Positions 40,506 to 49,229 of a stretch of 64,000 nucleotides of DNA are shown here, in pieces. Every line of letters begins with the position of its first letter. The stretch's first letter is position 1. Under the pieces are notes generated by a model. That model saw only the letters and a program-made list of their open reading frames with translations. It had not been told where the DNA came from and made no database searches. Source of the stretch: Stigmatella erecta (lineage in GTDB: Bacteria; Myxococcota; Myxococcia; Myxococcales; Myxococcaceae); NCBI RefSeq assembly GCF_900111745.1, contig NZ_FOIJ01000003.1:730937-794936 (forward strand), read 5' to 3'. A program made the position numbers and the translations under genes.

Positions 40506-40661
40506 CGCCGTCCTTTGGCCCGAGGGGGGTGCTCGCTTATAGCGTTCACCGCTCGGGCCCAGCAAGAATCGGCATGGCGGGGCGCGAGGCGCTCGGGTGC
40601 CAAGCGGGCTGCTTGGAAGCCCGAGCCCTCGCCTTACCGCTCCCTGTCCGGGAGTCCCGGT

Positions 40662-41024
40662 TTAGTAGGTCGGGACGTTCGCCTCGGTATCGTCCGGCAG
40701 CCCCTGCTTGGCGCTCACATCGCGCCGCTTGCCCAGGGTGCGCTTGAGGGCCGTCTCCAGACGGTCCCGCACCGCATCAATGGCCTGGTGCAGCGTCTCC
40801 GTGGTCTCGGTGACGTGAATGGCCGCGAACCCCGGCAGCCGCACCGTCACCCGGCATTCCTTGTCCACGCCCCCCTTGGGGCCATTGGTGTCCACGAGCG
40901 CGATGTCGATCTCCGCTGCCTCGTCATCACAGAACCGCTCGATGTGGTCGACCAGATGCTCCTGCACGTATGACTTCAGCCCGTCCGACAGGGACAGGTG
41001 GACCCCTCGCATCAACACCTTCAT
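40662..41024 (-). CDS. hpf: Ribosome hibernation promoting factor, short form (HPF/RaiA)
   Basis: MKVLMRGVHLSLSDGLKSYV at 41024 is preceded by GGAGGTGATGCC. The 120-residue protein has the S30AE fold signature (LKSYVQEHLVDHIERF, ECRVTVRLPGFAAIHVTE, YEAIDAVRD-like QAIDAVRDRLETAL). It binds the 30S subunit in stationary phase and stabilises inactive ribosomes. It lacks the C-terminal dimerisation domain of long HPF. The divergent neighbour is a small response regulator. Confidence 0.93.
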   Translation of the reverse strand: MKVLMRGVHLSLSDGLKSYVQEHLVDHIERFCDDEAAEIDIALVDTNGPKGGVDKECRVTVRLPGFAAIHVTETTETLHQAIDAVRDRLETALKRTLGKRRDVSAKQGLPDDTEANVPTY

Positions 41025-41158
41025 GGCATCACCTCCGGGCCTGAAGATGAGCAGCCATCCCCCGGCTGGTGAGGGGGACATTCCCTGCTTGCCTGCCCTC
41101 CGGGGGGCCAAGGCTCGAGGCTCCCCTCCAGCACGAACGTTTTCGCCCCGGCGTGGGT

Positions 41159-41170
41159 TGCACGGGTGCA
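41159..41170. promoter_or_regulatory. Palindrome overlapping a start codon
   Basis: TGCACGGGTGCA is a TGCAC inverted repeat with a 2-base centre; its last base is the A of the response regulator ATG. It could be an operator or chance. Confidence 0.3.
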
Positions 41171-41532
41171 TGGATACCGAGCGCATCAAGGTGTTGTTGG
41201 TCGAGGACGACGGAGACAGCCGGGAATTGCTCGCGGAGCTCTTGGAGGAGGAGTTCGACGTCCAGACCGCGGGGGATGGGCTCGCCGGGCTCAAGGCCTT
41301 CGAGGAGGATCACCCCGATGTCGTCGTCACGGACGAGTCCCTGCCCGGCATGTGCGGCACGGTGCTCGCCCAGCACGTGAAGGCGAGAGCTCCGCACACG
41401 CGCGTCATTCTCGTCTCGGGCTACTCCCAAGTGGAAGGTGCTGAACACTGCGACGTGGTGTTGCGTAAACCCATCGACGTGCAGCGGCTGTCGGCGGCGG
41501 TGGAAAGCCTGGGCGAGGCGGCGCGGCATTAA
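41170..41532 (+). CDS. Single-domain response regulator
   Basis: The 120-residue protein is one receiver: VLLVEDDGDSR acidic pocket, acceptor Asp in VVVTDESLPGM, VILVSGY and the conserved Lys in VVLRKPID. No output domain is present, so it works as a CheY- or Spo0F-like phosphoacceptor. No histidine kinase gene is adjacent. The ATG at 41170 overlaps a palindrome. The next gene starts about 55 bases downstream with its own Shine-Dalgarno. Confidence 0.92.
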   Translation: MDTERIKVLLVEDDGDSRELLAELLEEEFDVQTAGDGLAGLKAFEEDHPDVVVTDESLPGMCGTVLAQHVKARAPHTRVILVSGYSQVEGAEHCDVVLRKPIDVQRLSAAVESLGEAARH

Positions 41533-41586
41533 AACCGCGTGCTAATTTCGAACGCAGTCCCCAGCTTCTTGGGCAGGGAGGCAACG

Positions 41587-42027
41587 ATGAAGTACTGCGT
41601 CGAGTGCGGCTCGGAGTACCAAGACGGCGTCACGGCATGTGCGGATTGTCCGGGAGCCCAGCTGGTGGACAAGGAGACCCTGCGTCAGCACGGTCTTCCC
41701 GCCGCCAATGAGCGGGACACCCGGCAATTCGTCCGCGTGGGAACCGCCGAGGATCCTCTCACGGCGGAGGACTACGTGCAGCTGCTGGAGGCGGAGCGGG
41801 TCCCCGTGTTCACCCGGCCTGGCCGGGCGGGCAGCGTGGATGCGCTCACCACGGGCAATGTGATGCCCTGGTGGGAGATCCTCGTCCCGGTGGAGCACAG
41901 CGCCCGGGCCGTGGAGCTCATCGCCCGCGAGAAGGACAACCTCCAGGCCACCGAGGCCGAGGCCATCCGCGCGGCCGAGGAGGAGGAGCTCGAGAGCGAG
42001 GGCTACCCGGCGCCCCCGCCCGCCTGA
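41587..42027 (+). CDS. Small protein with zinc-ribbon-like N-terminus and DUF2007-like domain
   Basis: Starts MKYCVECGSEYQDG at 41587 after GGGAGG. 146 residues: two Cys pairs (CVEC and CADC, about 4-21) form a zinc-ribbon-like knuckle; about 50-110 resembles DUF2007 putative signal-transducing proteins (YVQLLEAERVPVFTRPG, WWEILVPVEHSARAVELI); the C-terminus is acidic and helical. No enzyme motif. Probably cytoplasmic. Convergent with the DUF1460 gene, ten bases apart. Confidence 0.75.
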   Translation: MKYCVECGSEYQDGVTACADCPGAQLVDKETLRQHGLPAANERDTRQFVRVGTAEDPLTAEDYVQLLEAERVPVFTRPGRAGSVDALTTGNVMPWWEILVPVEHSARAVELIAREKDNLQATEAEAIRAAEEEELESEGYPAPPPA

Positions 42028-42037
42028 GCCGCACCGC

Positions 42038-42922
42038 TCAGGGCGCGCGGAGGGAGGCGGAGGGCGCGGTGCCCTCCTCCGTGGGGGGGTGGACCTCGAA
42101 GAGGCTCACCCCCGTCACCCGCCATTTGTCGTACTTGGCGTTGCGCGTCAGGAACGACTCCAGGTCCTCATCCACCACCCGGCCATAGCGGTTGCGGGCG
42201 GCATGGCGCAGCCACGTGCGCCGCCCTTTCTGCACCACGAAGCCCAGGTGGGTGATGCGCGTGGCCTTGAGGGGCAGGTCCTCCCGGAGCACCAGCAGGA
42301 TGGTGCCCGTGGGGATCTGCCGCGCGTGGGCGAGGATGCGGTCCAGGGGCAGCATGTTCAGGGAGAACGTCCCCTTGGGCTGCCGCTCGGGGGGCAGCGT
42401 CAGCGCCTGCGAGGAGCGCGACTGCCACGTGAGCGAGGTGAGGACCTTCTGCACCCGGACGGTGTCCTCGCCGCCGTAGCGCCGCGTCACGTCCACCACG
42501 AAGCCCTTGCGCACGTTGTTCGGCAGCCACTGGGCCTCCATGAGGTGGTTGCGGTCCTCGTAGACGGGCGTGCTCGCGTAGCGGATGCGCTCCAGCAGCG
42601 AGGCCACCTCGGACTCGTCCCGGGCGAGGCTCAGCGCCATGGACTGCTCGACGAACGTCAGGCAGTCCACCGCATCCACGCGGAAGGTGGGATCCGGATC
42701 CACCCCCGCGCCCTCCCCCAAGGGAGAGGCCAGGTAGGGCGTGCCGAGGAAACGCTCGCTCACGTGCAGCAGCCGCTCGGCGAGCGGCGTGGGGGACTCC
42801 AGGGCCAGCAGCGCGGCGCGCTGCGCGGGGGACAGCGCGGCCCACCCGCCAGGGGTGGGGGCCTCCGCGGGGGTCTGTGCGAGGAGCAGCGCCGCGGTGA
42901 GCGAGACAGCCAGGGCCATCAT
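42038..42922 (-). CDS. DUF1460 family N-acetylmuramoyl-L-alanine amidase-like protein
   Basis: 294 residues with a signal peptide (MMALAVSLTAALLLAQTPA). The DUF1460 pattern is visible: FLGTPYLASPLGEG, VDAVDCLTFVEQSMALS (catalytic Cys), RYGGEDTVRVQ..., and ITHLGFVVQKG (catalytic His) near 225. These NlpC/P60-like enzymes act on muropeptides in the periplasm. The ATG overlaps the stop of the HEAT-repeat gene (ATGA), so the two are translationally coupled. Complete and of usual length. Confidence 0.85.
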   Translation of the reverse strand: MMALAVSLTAALLLAQTPAEAPTPGGWAALSPAQRAALLALESPTPLAERLLHVSERFLGTPYLASPLGEGAGVDPDPTFRVDAVDCLTFVEQSMALSLARDESEVASLLERIRYASTPVYEDRNHLMEAQWLPNNVRKGFVVDVTRRYGGEDTVRVQKVLTSLTWQSRSSQALTLPPERQPKGTFSLNMLPLDRILAHARQIPTGTILLVLREDLPLKATRITHLGFVVQKGRRTWLRHAARNRYGRVVDEDLESFLTRNAKYDKWRVTGVSLFEVHPPTEEGTAPSASLRAP

Positions 42923-43920
42923 TTCAGCACACCCGCCTTGCGCAGGATGGCGCTGCGCTGGTCATCGGCGAGCCGGAGCGCCTCCAGCTCCTTCTCGTAG
43001 GCCAGCTTCTCCTGGCCCTCGGCGTTGAAGGAAGCCAGCACCAGCCAGTCCAGCATCTTCGCCTCGCCCCCCTGGTGGAGGATGCGGGCGGCGCCCGCCG
43101 CGAGGGAGCGGTCGGAATCCTCCAGCAGGGGCTTCAGCGAGGCCCGGGCCTTCGGGGCGGGCACCCCCTCGAAGAGCTCCAGCCCCTGGCGGCGCACGAA
43201 CCGGTCCTGCGCGCCGAGCAGCTTGTTGGCGAAGGCGAACCCCTCGGGCGAGCCCAGGTGGCACAGCCCCCGGGCGGCCGCGAAGCGGGTGCTCTCCGAG
43301 TCGCTGGAGAGAAACTCCTTCAAGGTGGCCGCCTGCTTGCTGTCCCCGGAGCGGCCCACGGCCACCAGCAGCTCGGCGCGCACCTCGGGCTCGGGCTCCG
43401 TGCGGGCCAGGGTCACCAGCGTCTTGCCCACCTTGGGGTTGCCGGACAGCCCCAGCGCCTTGGCGGCCTCCTTGCGGACCCCCAGGCTCTTGTCCTCGAG
43501 CAGGGGGGTCAGCACCTCCACCCGGCGGCTGCGCAGCTTGCCCAGCCCCTGGGCGGCATACATGCGCACCGGGCTGTCCCCATCCCGGGCGAGCCGGGCC
43601 AGGAACGGCTCGGCGCCCCGGGCGCCCAGGGCGGCGAGCACCGCGGTGAGGTTGCGCCGGGTGCGCTCGTCCACCGTCTTGCGCATCAGCAGCTGAATCT
43701 GCTCCGCCGCGTACTCCTCCTCGTTGGCGTACTGCAGCCGGGAGATGGTGGTGGGCACGGGTGCGCCCGCGACGAGCTGCTGGAGCTGGGCGTCGACTTC
43801 GGCCCGGTTGCTCAGGCGCTTCTGGGCGGACGGGGGCAGCGCCAGGGCGAGCGGGGCAAGCAGGACCAGGGCCAGGCCAGCGAAGCGGAGGGACGTGCGC
43901 ACGGGGGCGGACGATGACAA
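42919..43920 (-). CDS. Exported HEAT-repeat protein
   Basis: 333 residues with a signal peptide (FAGLALVLLAPLALALP) and HEAT/PBS-lyase-type repeats from about 100 to 290 (DSPVRMYAAQGLGKLRSRRVE, SLGVRKEAAKALGLSG, RFVRRQGLELF). The start at 43920 is a TTG without a clear Shine-Dalgarno; the GTG at 43902 (position 7) is an alternative and would leave the signal peptide intact. HEAT solenoids bind proteins. It is coupled to the downstream DUF1460 amidase, so a joint cell-wall role is inferred. Confidence 0.8.
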   Translation of the reverse strand: MSSSAPVRTSLRFAGLALVLLAPLALALPPSAQKRLSNRAEVDAQLQQLVAGAPVPTTISRLQYANEEEYAAEQIQLLMRKTVDERTRRNLTAVLAALGARGAEPFLARLARDGDSPVRMYAAQGLGKLRSRRVEVLTPLLEDKSLGVRKEAAKALGLSGNPKVGKTLVTLARTEPEPEVRAELLVAVGRSGDSKQAATLKEFLSSDSESTRFAAARGLCHLGSPEGFAFANKLLGAQDRFVRRQGLELFEGVPAPKARASLKPLLEDSDRSLAAGAARILHQGGEAKMLDWLVLASFNAEGQEKLAYEKELEALRLADDQRSAILRKAGVLK

Positions 43921-43986
43921 GGGCGGCGCCGGCCTGTCAAAATCCTGCCCCTGCTTGCTCCGCCGCTTGGCAGATGTGCCCGATTC

Positions 43987-44015
43987 TTGACCCCCCTGGG
44001 CCCGGTTGATACGAC
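43987..44015 (+). promoter_or_regulatory. Candidate promoter of the DUF4398-OmpA gene pair
   Basis: TTGACC (43987-43992), 17 bases, TACGAC (44010-44015), about 40 bases before the lipoprotein ATG. Confidence 0.45.
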
Positions 44016-44055
44016 CTGAACGTTCGTTTTCCAGCCCTCACCTCAAGGCCTCCCC

Positions 44056-44373
44056 ATGAAGCAGCTGACGGTACTGGTGGCAGTGGCGGGTACCCTCGCC
44101 GGGTGCGGCCCGGTGCGCACCACCGCCAACCTCCTGGACGCCGACGTGCAGATCCAGGCGGCCCGCACCGCGGGGGCCGAGAAGGAAGCCCCCTACGAGT
44201 GGACCCTCGCCAACCTCTATCTGCACAAGGCCCGCGAGGAAGTGGGCCATTCGGACTATCAGGCGGGCGTGGACTTCGCCGTGAAGGCCTCCAAGTACGC
44301 CAACGAGGCTCGCGAGAAGGCCATGGCCGCGGGCTCCGAGTCCTCTTCCGGCGGTAGCCGCCTCTCTCCCTAG
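44056..44373 (+). CDS. Small DUF4398-like lipoprotein
   Basis: 105 residues. Lipobox TLAGC (Cys near 17), then a helical region with EWTLANLYLHKAREEVGHSDYQAG, which is typical of DUF4398 proteins found next to OmpA genes. The C-terminus is Ser/Gly-rich. It is followed ten bases later by the TSP3/OmpA gene, whose N-terminus contains a similar helical segment (ATAEANLDFARGELSQG), suggesting the two proteins share a module and act together in the outer membrane. Confidence 0.82.
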   Translation: MKQLTVLVAVAGTLAGCGPVRTTANLLDADVQIQAARTAGAEKEAPYEWTLANLYLHKAREEVGHSDYQAGVDFAVKASKYANEAREKAMAAGSESSSGGSRLSP

Positions 44374-44383
44374 AGCGCCCGTG

Positions 44384-45784
44384 ATGACGCGTCTTTTCCC
44401 CTTCGCGCTGCTCCTTGTCCTCTCCGCCTGTGTCAGCGGCTCGAAGATCCGTGCGGACTCCGAGGTTATCCAGGCGGATGTCGAGCGTGCCCGCCGCAGC
44501 GGCGCCCAGCGCTGCGCCCCGCGGGAGCTGGCCACCGCCGAGGCCAACCTGGACTTTGCCCGCGGCGAGCTGAGCCAGGGCAGCAGCTTCCGTGCCTCCG
44601 AGCACATCCGCCTGGCGGACACCTCCATCAAGAGGGCGCTGGCGCTCTCCAAGGACTGCGCGCCCAAGCAGGTGGTGGTGCGCGAGAAGCCCGATCAGCC
44701 CCAGCAGCCCGCCCAGCCCCAGCCCCCCCAGGTGGTGGTCCGCATCGAGGAGACGGACAGCGACGGGGACGGCGTGCTCGACAAGGACGACCCCTGCCCC
44801 GACCAGCCCGAGGACCGGGACGGCTTCGAGGACATGGACGGCTGCCCCGAGCCGGACAACGACAAGGACGGCGTGCTCGACGCGGCCGACAAGTGCCCCC
44901 TCATCCCCGGCCCGGCGGACAACGCGGGCTGCCCCGAGGAGACGCCCAAGGACCGGGACGGCGACGGCATCCCCGACAAGCAGGACAAGTGCCCGGACCA
45001 GGCCGAGGACCGCGATGGCTTCCAGGACGAGGACGGCTGCCCCGAGCTGGACAACGACGCGGACGGCATCATCGACAGCGCGGACAAGTGCCCCAACGAG
45101 CTGGGCCCGCTGCAGAACCTGGGCTGCCCCATCGTCGACAAGGACGGGGACGGCATCAATGATCCGCAGGACAAGTGCCCGGACGAGCCGGAGGACAAGG
45201 ACGGCTTCCAGGACGAGGACGGCTGCCCCGACCTGGACAACGACGCGGACGGCGTGCCGGACGGCCAGGACAAGTGCCCGCTCGAGGCGGGACCGGCGGA
45301 GAACGGCGGCTGCCCGGACGCGGACAAGGACCGGGACGGCATCGTGGACCGGCTGGACGCGTGCCCCGAGGAGCCCGGCGTTCCCGAGGAGAAGGGCTGC
45401 GCCAAGAAGTACAAGATGGTGGTCGTCAAGAAGGACCGGATCGAGATCAAGAAGCAGATCAACTTCGGCACCGGCTCGGCGAAAATCATTGGCGCCCAGA
45501 GCCAGGCCATCCTCAAGGATGTGGCCACGGTGCTGAAGGACATGCCGGTCCTCAAGAAGGTGCGCATCGAGGGCCACACGGACTCGCAGGGCGCCGATGC
45601 GTCCAACCTGCGCCTGTCGCAGAAGCGGGCCGACGCGGTGATGGCGCAGCTCATCAAGCTGGGCATCGATCCGGGCCGCCTGGAGGCCGTGGGCTACGGC
45701 GAGACGAAGCCCATCGCGTCCAACGCGACGAAGGCGGGCCGCGCGGAGAACCGCCGGACCGAGTTCAACATCGTCGAGCAGTGA
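44384..45784 (+). CDS. OmpA-family lipoprotein with thrombospondin type 3 calcium repeats
   Basis: The ATG at 44384 is preferred to the adjacent GTG at 44381. About 466 residues: lipobox LSAC (Cys near 16), DUF4398-like helical segment (about 30-90), Pro/Gln linker, six or more TSP3 repeats (about 125-335; DSDGDGVLDKDDPCPDQPED pattern with DxDxDG loops and paired Cys) that bind calcium, and a C-terminal OmpA domain (about 355-466: IEGHTDSQGADASNLRLSQKRA). It anchors outer membrane to wall; the rigid repeats act as a spacer. Paired with the upstream small lipoprotein. Confidence 0.93.
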   Translation: MTRLFPFALLLVLSACVSGSKIRADSEVIQADVERARRSGAQRCAPRELATAEANLDFARGELSQGSSFRASEHIRLADTSIKRALALSKDCAPKQVVVREKPDQPQQPAQPQPPQVVVRIEETDSDGDGVLDKDDPCPDQPEDRDGFEDMDGCPEPDNDKDGVLDAADKCPLIPGPADNAGCPEETPKDRDGDGIPDKQDKCPDQAEDRDGFQDEDGCPELDNDADGIIDSADKCPNELGPLQNLGCPIVDKDGDGINDPQDKCPDEPEDKDGFQDEDGCPDLDNDADGVPDGQDKCPLEAGPAENGGCPDADKDRDGIVDRLDACPEEPGVPEEKGCAKKYKMVVVKKDRIEIKKQINFGTGSAKIIGAQSQAILKDVATVLKDMPVLKKVRIEGHTDSQGADASNLRLSQKRADAVMAQLIKLGIDPGRLEAVGYGETKPIASNATKAGRAENRRTEFNIVEQ

Positions 45785-45797
45785 GGCCGGGGGCCGC

Positions 45798-45824
45798 CGG
45801 GGTGAGGGCCGCTGCCCTCCCCCG
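45798..45824. terminator. Bidirectional terminator hairpin between convergent genes
   Basis: CGGGG-T-GAGGGC (45798-45809) pairs with GCCCTC-CCCCG (45814-45824), leaving one bulged T and a 4-base loop. It lies between the OmpA stop and the TruD stop. No U tract. Confidence 0.45.
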
Positions 45825-45841
45825 CCGCCCTCCCTCGGCCC

Positions 45842-46858
45842 CTACCCTTCCTTGAGCAGCTCGGCCAGCACCTCGGTGGCGTAGGCCCCCCGGGGCAGCT
45901 CGAAGGACAGCCGCAGGTCCTCGCCCTCCGGGGCGAACACCGGCTGCGCCAGGCGCACCCGGTAGGGCCTCCGGGCCCCTTCCGTCTCCCCCCGTCCCCG
46001 GGCGAAGTCCGAGAGCGTCACGCCCTCTTCCACGAGGAGGGCGGCCTCGGCCTCCGCCACGCCGTGGGCGGAGGGCGTCATCTCCGGGCCGAACATCGGG
46101 CCCGCGGGGCTCACCTCGAACGCGGCGGCGCGCGGGGCATCCACCTCCGGCGCCTCGCAGACGAAGAGGCCTCCGGTCTCCTCCTTGCGGAGCACATCGC
46201 CCAGGAGCGCCGTGTCGAAGGTGCCCGCGCTCAGGCGCGCGGCGAGGGCGCGGTTGAACAGGCGGGACTGGAAGGCCGAGAGGTACAGCTTGCGCTCGAA
46301 GCGGTCCGGCTTCCGGGGCAGCCGCTGGCCCAGGAGCAGGGCCTTGCCCAGGTCCGCGTTGTCCCCCTGGCGGCCGAAGCGCTGCTCGCCGAAGTAGTTG
46401 GGCACCCCGCGCGCGGCCAGCCGGGAGAAGGCCTCGCGCGCCGCGTCCACGTCCTTCACCCCGCGCACCAGCAGCTGGAAGCGGTTGCCCTTCAGGTGCC
46501 CCGTCCGGAGCTTGTTGCCGTGCCGGCGCGTCCAGAGCACCTGCACGCCCTCCAGCGCGAAGCCGGCCAGCTTGGCCTCGGCCCGCGCGGGCACGGAGAG
46601 GAGCTGGCGGGTCACGGCGTGGCGGTCCTTCATGCCGGCCACGCCGATGTCGCCCTCGGGGACCTCCAGGGCCTTGGAGAGCGCGCGCACCACCTCGCGC
46701 GTGTCCCGGCCGCGCTTCTCCAGCCAGAGGTAGAGGTGCTCGCCCTGCCCGCTGGGCTCGTAGGCGGGCAGCTCCTCCACCTCGAAGTCCTCGGGAACGA
46801 GCTTGAAGGCCCCACCACATCCGGGGACATCGGCGGTCAGTCGTGGAAGTGAGTTCAC
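45842..46858 (-). CDS. truD: tRNA pseudouridine(13) synthase TruD
   Basis: 338 residues. The catalytic motif AGMKDRHAVTRQ places the active Asp at about 78; GNKLRTGHLKGNRFQLLVRG, GVPNYFGEQRFGRQGDN and the C-terminal FELPRGAYATEVL region are TruD signatures. It converts U13 of tRNA-Glu to pseudouridine. The GTG start at 46858 overlaps the stop of the DUF4388 gene (GTGA), so the pair is coupled. Full length with intact active site. Confidence 0.96.
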   Translation of the reverse strand: MNSLPRLTADVPGCGGAFKLVPEDFEVEELPAYEPSGQGEHLYLWLEKRGRDTREVVRALSKALEVPEGDIGVAGMKDRHAVTRQLLSVPARAEAKLAGFALEGVQVLWTRRHGNKLRTGHLKGNRFQLLVRGVKDVDAAREAFSRLAARGVPNYFGEQRFGRQGDNADLGKALLLGQRLPRKPDRFERKLYLSAFQSRLFNRALAARLSAGTFDTALLGDVLRKEETGGLFVCEAPEVDAPRAAAFEVSPAGPMFGPEMTPSAHGVAEAEAALLVEEGVTLSDFARGRGETEGARRPYRVRLAQPVFAPEGEDLRLSFELPRGAYATEVLAELLKEG

Positions 46859-48168
46859 GGAATCTTGAGCGTGGAGCGCAGCTCTTTCACGCGCCGGGCG
46901 AGGTCCTCGTCCGAGCGGGCCTCCAGCAGGTCACCGGCCTGGAAGAGCAGGAAGAACATCACGTCGCTGAGCGCCTGCGTGAAGGAGGCGAGCGGCTCGG
47001 AGCCCAGGCTCGAGCGGTGGCGCTCGAAGGCCTCGATGAGCCGCTGCTCGGAGAAGGTGCCTTCGGCCGTCAGATCCAGCCCCGCGAGCACGGGCGAGGA
47101 GGACAGGGCCTGGCCCGAGAGGGCCGCGTTGGCGGAGGCGATGAACTCCCCGTCCATGCCCTGCTTGGCCAGCTCGTCGCGGATCTCCCGGAAGATGCGG
47201 TTGAAGACGCGGACCACCTCCCGGTGGTCCACCCCCTCGGGGCGCACCGCGGGGATGGGCCAGGCGGGGGTGGGCGGCGACAGCTCCAGCTCCGGCGAGG
47301 CCACCAGGGGCTTCTCGGAGAGCAGCGCGAAGCCGCCCTCCAGCAGGCGGAACACCACCTTGGTGACGTCGAACTCGGACAGCTTGGCCGTGTGCCCCAG
47401 CTCCAGCAGCGTGCGCTGGCCGTTGAGGAGCGCCAGCACCCGGTCCTCGTCCTCCTCCAGCTTGCCGTCGGAGGGGCGCTTCTTGCCCACGTAGAGCCGC
47501 CCGTGGGGGATGCGCTTCCGGAAGTGCGCCATCTCGTCGATCTTCCGGATGCTGTCCATCAGCAGGCTCTGCGTGGACAGCTGGATGTTGTGCGTGGACT
47601 TGTCCTCCAGCGGGTGGTCGATGAGGAAGAACGAGCCCTCGCGGCACAGCACGAGCGAATGAAAAATCTCGCTCACCTGGTGGGTGACGCACTTGAAGAG
47701 ATCGTGCGCCTGCAGGTAGCCCTTCTCCACCAGCGCCCGGCCCACCTTCGAGGGGGGCTGCTCCCGGAGCACCTCCTCCAGCTGGGTGCGCTTCACGTAC
47801 CCCAGGCGGATGAGCACCTCGCCCAGCCGGTCCGCCGGGTCATCGGAGCTGGCGCCGCGCACCTCGCCCTCACGCAGGGTGATGGAGCGCTCGCCGCCGG
47901 GGGTGCGCACCCGGAGGATGCCGCTCCAGCGCGCCTGGCTCAGAAAGGCGATGAGGTCCGAGAGCGGAAAGCCGCTGGCATCCCCCGCGAGCACCACGCG
48001 CGGCGCGGGCACCGAGCCGCCGTGCGCGGGGGTGCGCGAGAAGAGCAGCAGGTCCGGCGCCGTGGGCATCAGCACGTACACTCCCGGGCGCCCCGCCAGC
48101 GGCGACGGCCCCTGGCGGTCCTCGGGGACGAGTTGGGAGGACCCGTCGATGCGAAAGCGGTGCGTCAT
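46855..48168 (-). CDS. DUF4388 domain protein
   Basis: 437 residues without membrane segments. The N-terminal DUF4388 region spans about 55-215 (DLIAFLSQARWSGILRV, RSITLREGEVRGASS, DRLGEVLIRLGYV), the PATAN-like domain common in myxobacterial regulatory proteins. A winged-helix-like segment (LLNGQRTLLELGHTAKLSEFDVTKVVFRLLEGG, about 250-285) and a helical C-terminus follow. DUF4388 proteins are linked to gliding and signalling GTPase pathways, but no partner is visible here. Coupled to truD by overlap and preceded by the DsbA-like gene 10 bases upstream of its end. Confidence 0.82.
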   Translation of the reverse strand: MTHRFRIDGSSQLVPEDRQGPSPLAGRPGVYVLMPTAPDLLLFSRTPAHGGSVPAPRVVLAGDASGFPLSDLIAFLSQARWSGILRVRTPGGERSITLREGEVRGASSDDPADRLGEVLIRLGYVKRTQLEEVLREQPPSKVGRALVEKGYLQAHDLFKCVTHQVSEIFHSLVLCREGSFFLIDHPLEDKSTHNIQLSTQSLLMDSIRKIDEMAHFRKRIPHGRLYVGKKRPSDGKLEEDEDRVLALLNGQRTLLELGHTAKLSEFDVTKVVFRLLEGGFALLSEKPLVASPELELSPPTPAWPIPAVRPEGVDHREVVRVFNRIFREIRDELAKQGMDGEFIASANAALSGQALSSSPVLAGLDLTAEGTFSEQRLIEAFERHRSSLGSEPLASFTQALSDVMFFLLFQAGDLLEARSDEDLARRVKELRSTLKIP

Positions 48169-48178
48169 CCCCGTCCCG

Positions 48179-49162
48179 TCAGTCCGCGGCCCATGCGTTG
48201 TTGTTGGAACGCCACTCCAGCTCGTCCTCCAAGCTGTGGGCGAGCAGCTCCGGGTCGAGCGTCAGCGCGCCCGGATAGGGGCGGCCGTTGAAGAAGACCG
48301 CCGGGGTGCCCGAGATGTTGGCGGCACGGCCCTGGGTGCGGAAGGTCTCCACCTCGTTCAGGTAGGTGCCCACCTTGAGCACCTCCTGCAGCTTCGCGCC
48401 GGACAGGCCGAGCTTGTCGGCCAGCGCGGGCAGCGCCGCGGGGGCCAGGTTCTGCTGCTGGCCGAAGAGCGCATCGTGCATCTCCCAGAACTTGCCCTGG
48501 TCGCGCGCCCACAGGGCCGCCTGGGCCGCGGGCAGCGCGTTGGGGTGGTTGGGCAGCGGGAACGGCAGGAAGCACAGGCGCACCTTGTCCCCGCCCTTCT
48601 GGGCGAACTCCTTGAGCAGGGGGCTGGCGTGGCCGCAGGACGGGCACTCGAAGTCGGCGAACTCCGACACCGTCACCGGGGCGTTCTCCGGGCCCTTGCA
48701 CATGCGCGGGTCCACCTTCAGGTTCGCGCGGGCCTCGCGGAAGGTGCCGTAGTAGCTGGACAGCCCCACGATGACCTCGGCCGCGGACACGCCCGCGGAC
48801 ACGCTCCGGGCGGCCAGCCGGGCCATGCGCTTGGCGTGCCGGCAGTCCGTGTGCTGCCGCAGGCAGGCGCCCAGCGTGTGCGGGCAGCCGCAGTAGCAGA
48901 ACTCGTCGCTGAAGATGGTGGCCAGCTCCGCCTGGGCGGACGGGGGCAGCGCGGAGAAATCCATGCCCGGGATCCCCGCGAGCGCCGAGGCCCCCCCGGA
49001 GGGGGGCGCCGCGGGCGGGGCGGCAGGGGGCGCGGCCGGGACCGGCCGGGCGGAGGCCGGGCCTTTGTCGGCGGCGGCCTCGGGGTTCTTGGTGCACGCC
49101 AGGCCGGTGAACGCCACGGCGGCGATCAGGGGGACGACTCGCTTCCAACAGATGAGGGGCAC
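48179..49162 (-). CDS. DsbA/thioredoxin-fold lipoprotein with N-terminal CcmH-like Cys segment
   Basis: 327 residues: lipobox TGLAC (Cys near 23), a Pro/Ala-rich spacer, a Cys-rich segment (FCYCGCPHTLGACLRQHTDC, about 88-107) that resembles CcmH-type heme-handling motifs, and a thioredoxin-4 domain (about 155-325) with active site CPSC in FADFECPSCGHA and the cis-Pro in ISGTPAVFFNG. It probably oxidises, reduces or isomerises disulphides in the periplasm while anchored in a membrane. The GTG start at 49162 has a weak Shine-Dalgarno but is required for the signal peptide. Divergent from L-asparaginase. Confidence 0.88.
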   Translation of the reverse strand: MPLICWKRVVPLIAAVAFTGLACTKNPEAAADKGPASARPVPAAPPAAPPAAPPSGGASALAGIPGMDFSALPPSAQAELATIFSDEFCYCGCPHTLGACLRQHTDCRHAKRMARLAARSVSAGVSAAEVIVGLSSYYGTFREARANLKVDPRMCKGPENAPVTVSEFADFECPSCGHASPLLKEFAQKGGDKVRLCFLPFPLPNHPNALPAAQAALWARDQGKFWEMHDALFGQQQNLAPAALPALADKLGLSGAKLQEVLKVGTYLNEVETFRTQGRAANISGTPAVFFNGRPYPGALTLDPELLAHSLEDELEWRSNNNAWAAD

Positions 49163-49229
49163 GCGGCGGTCTTAGCCATGCGCGCAAGGCTTGTAAAGCA
49201 AGGCGGGCTTTGTCAGTGAGGGGTGGCCC

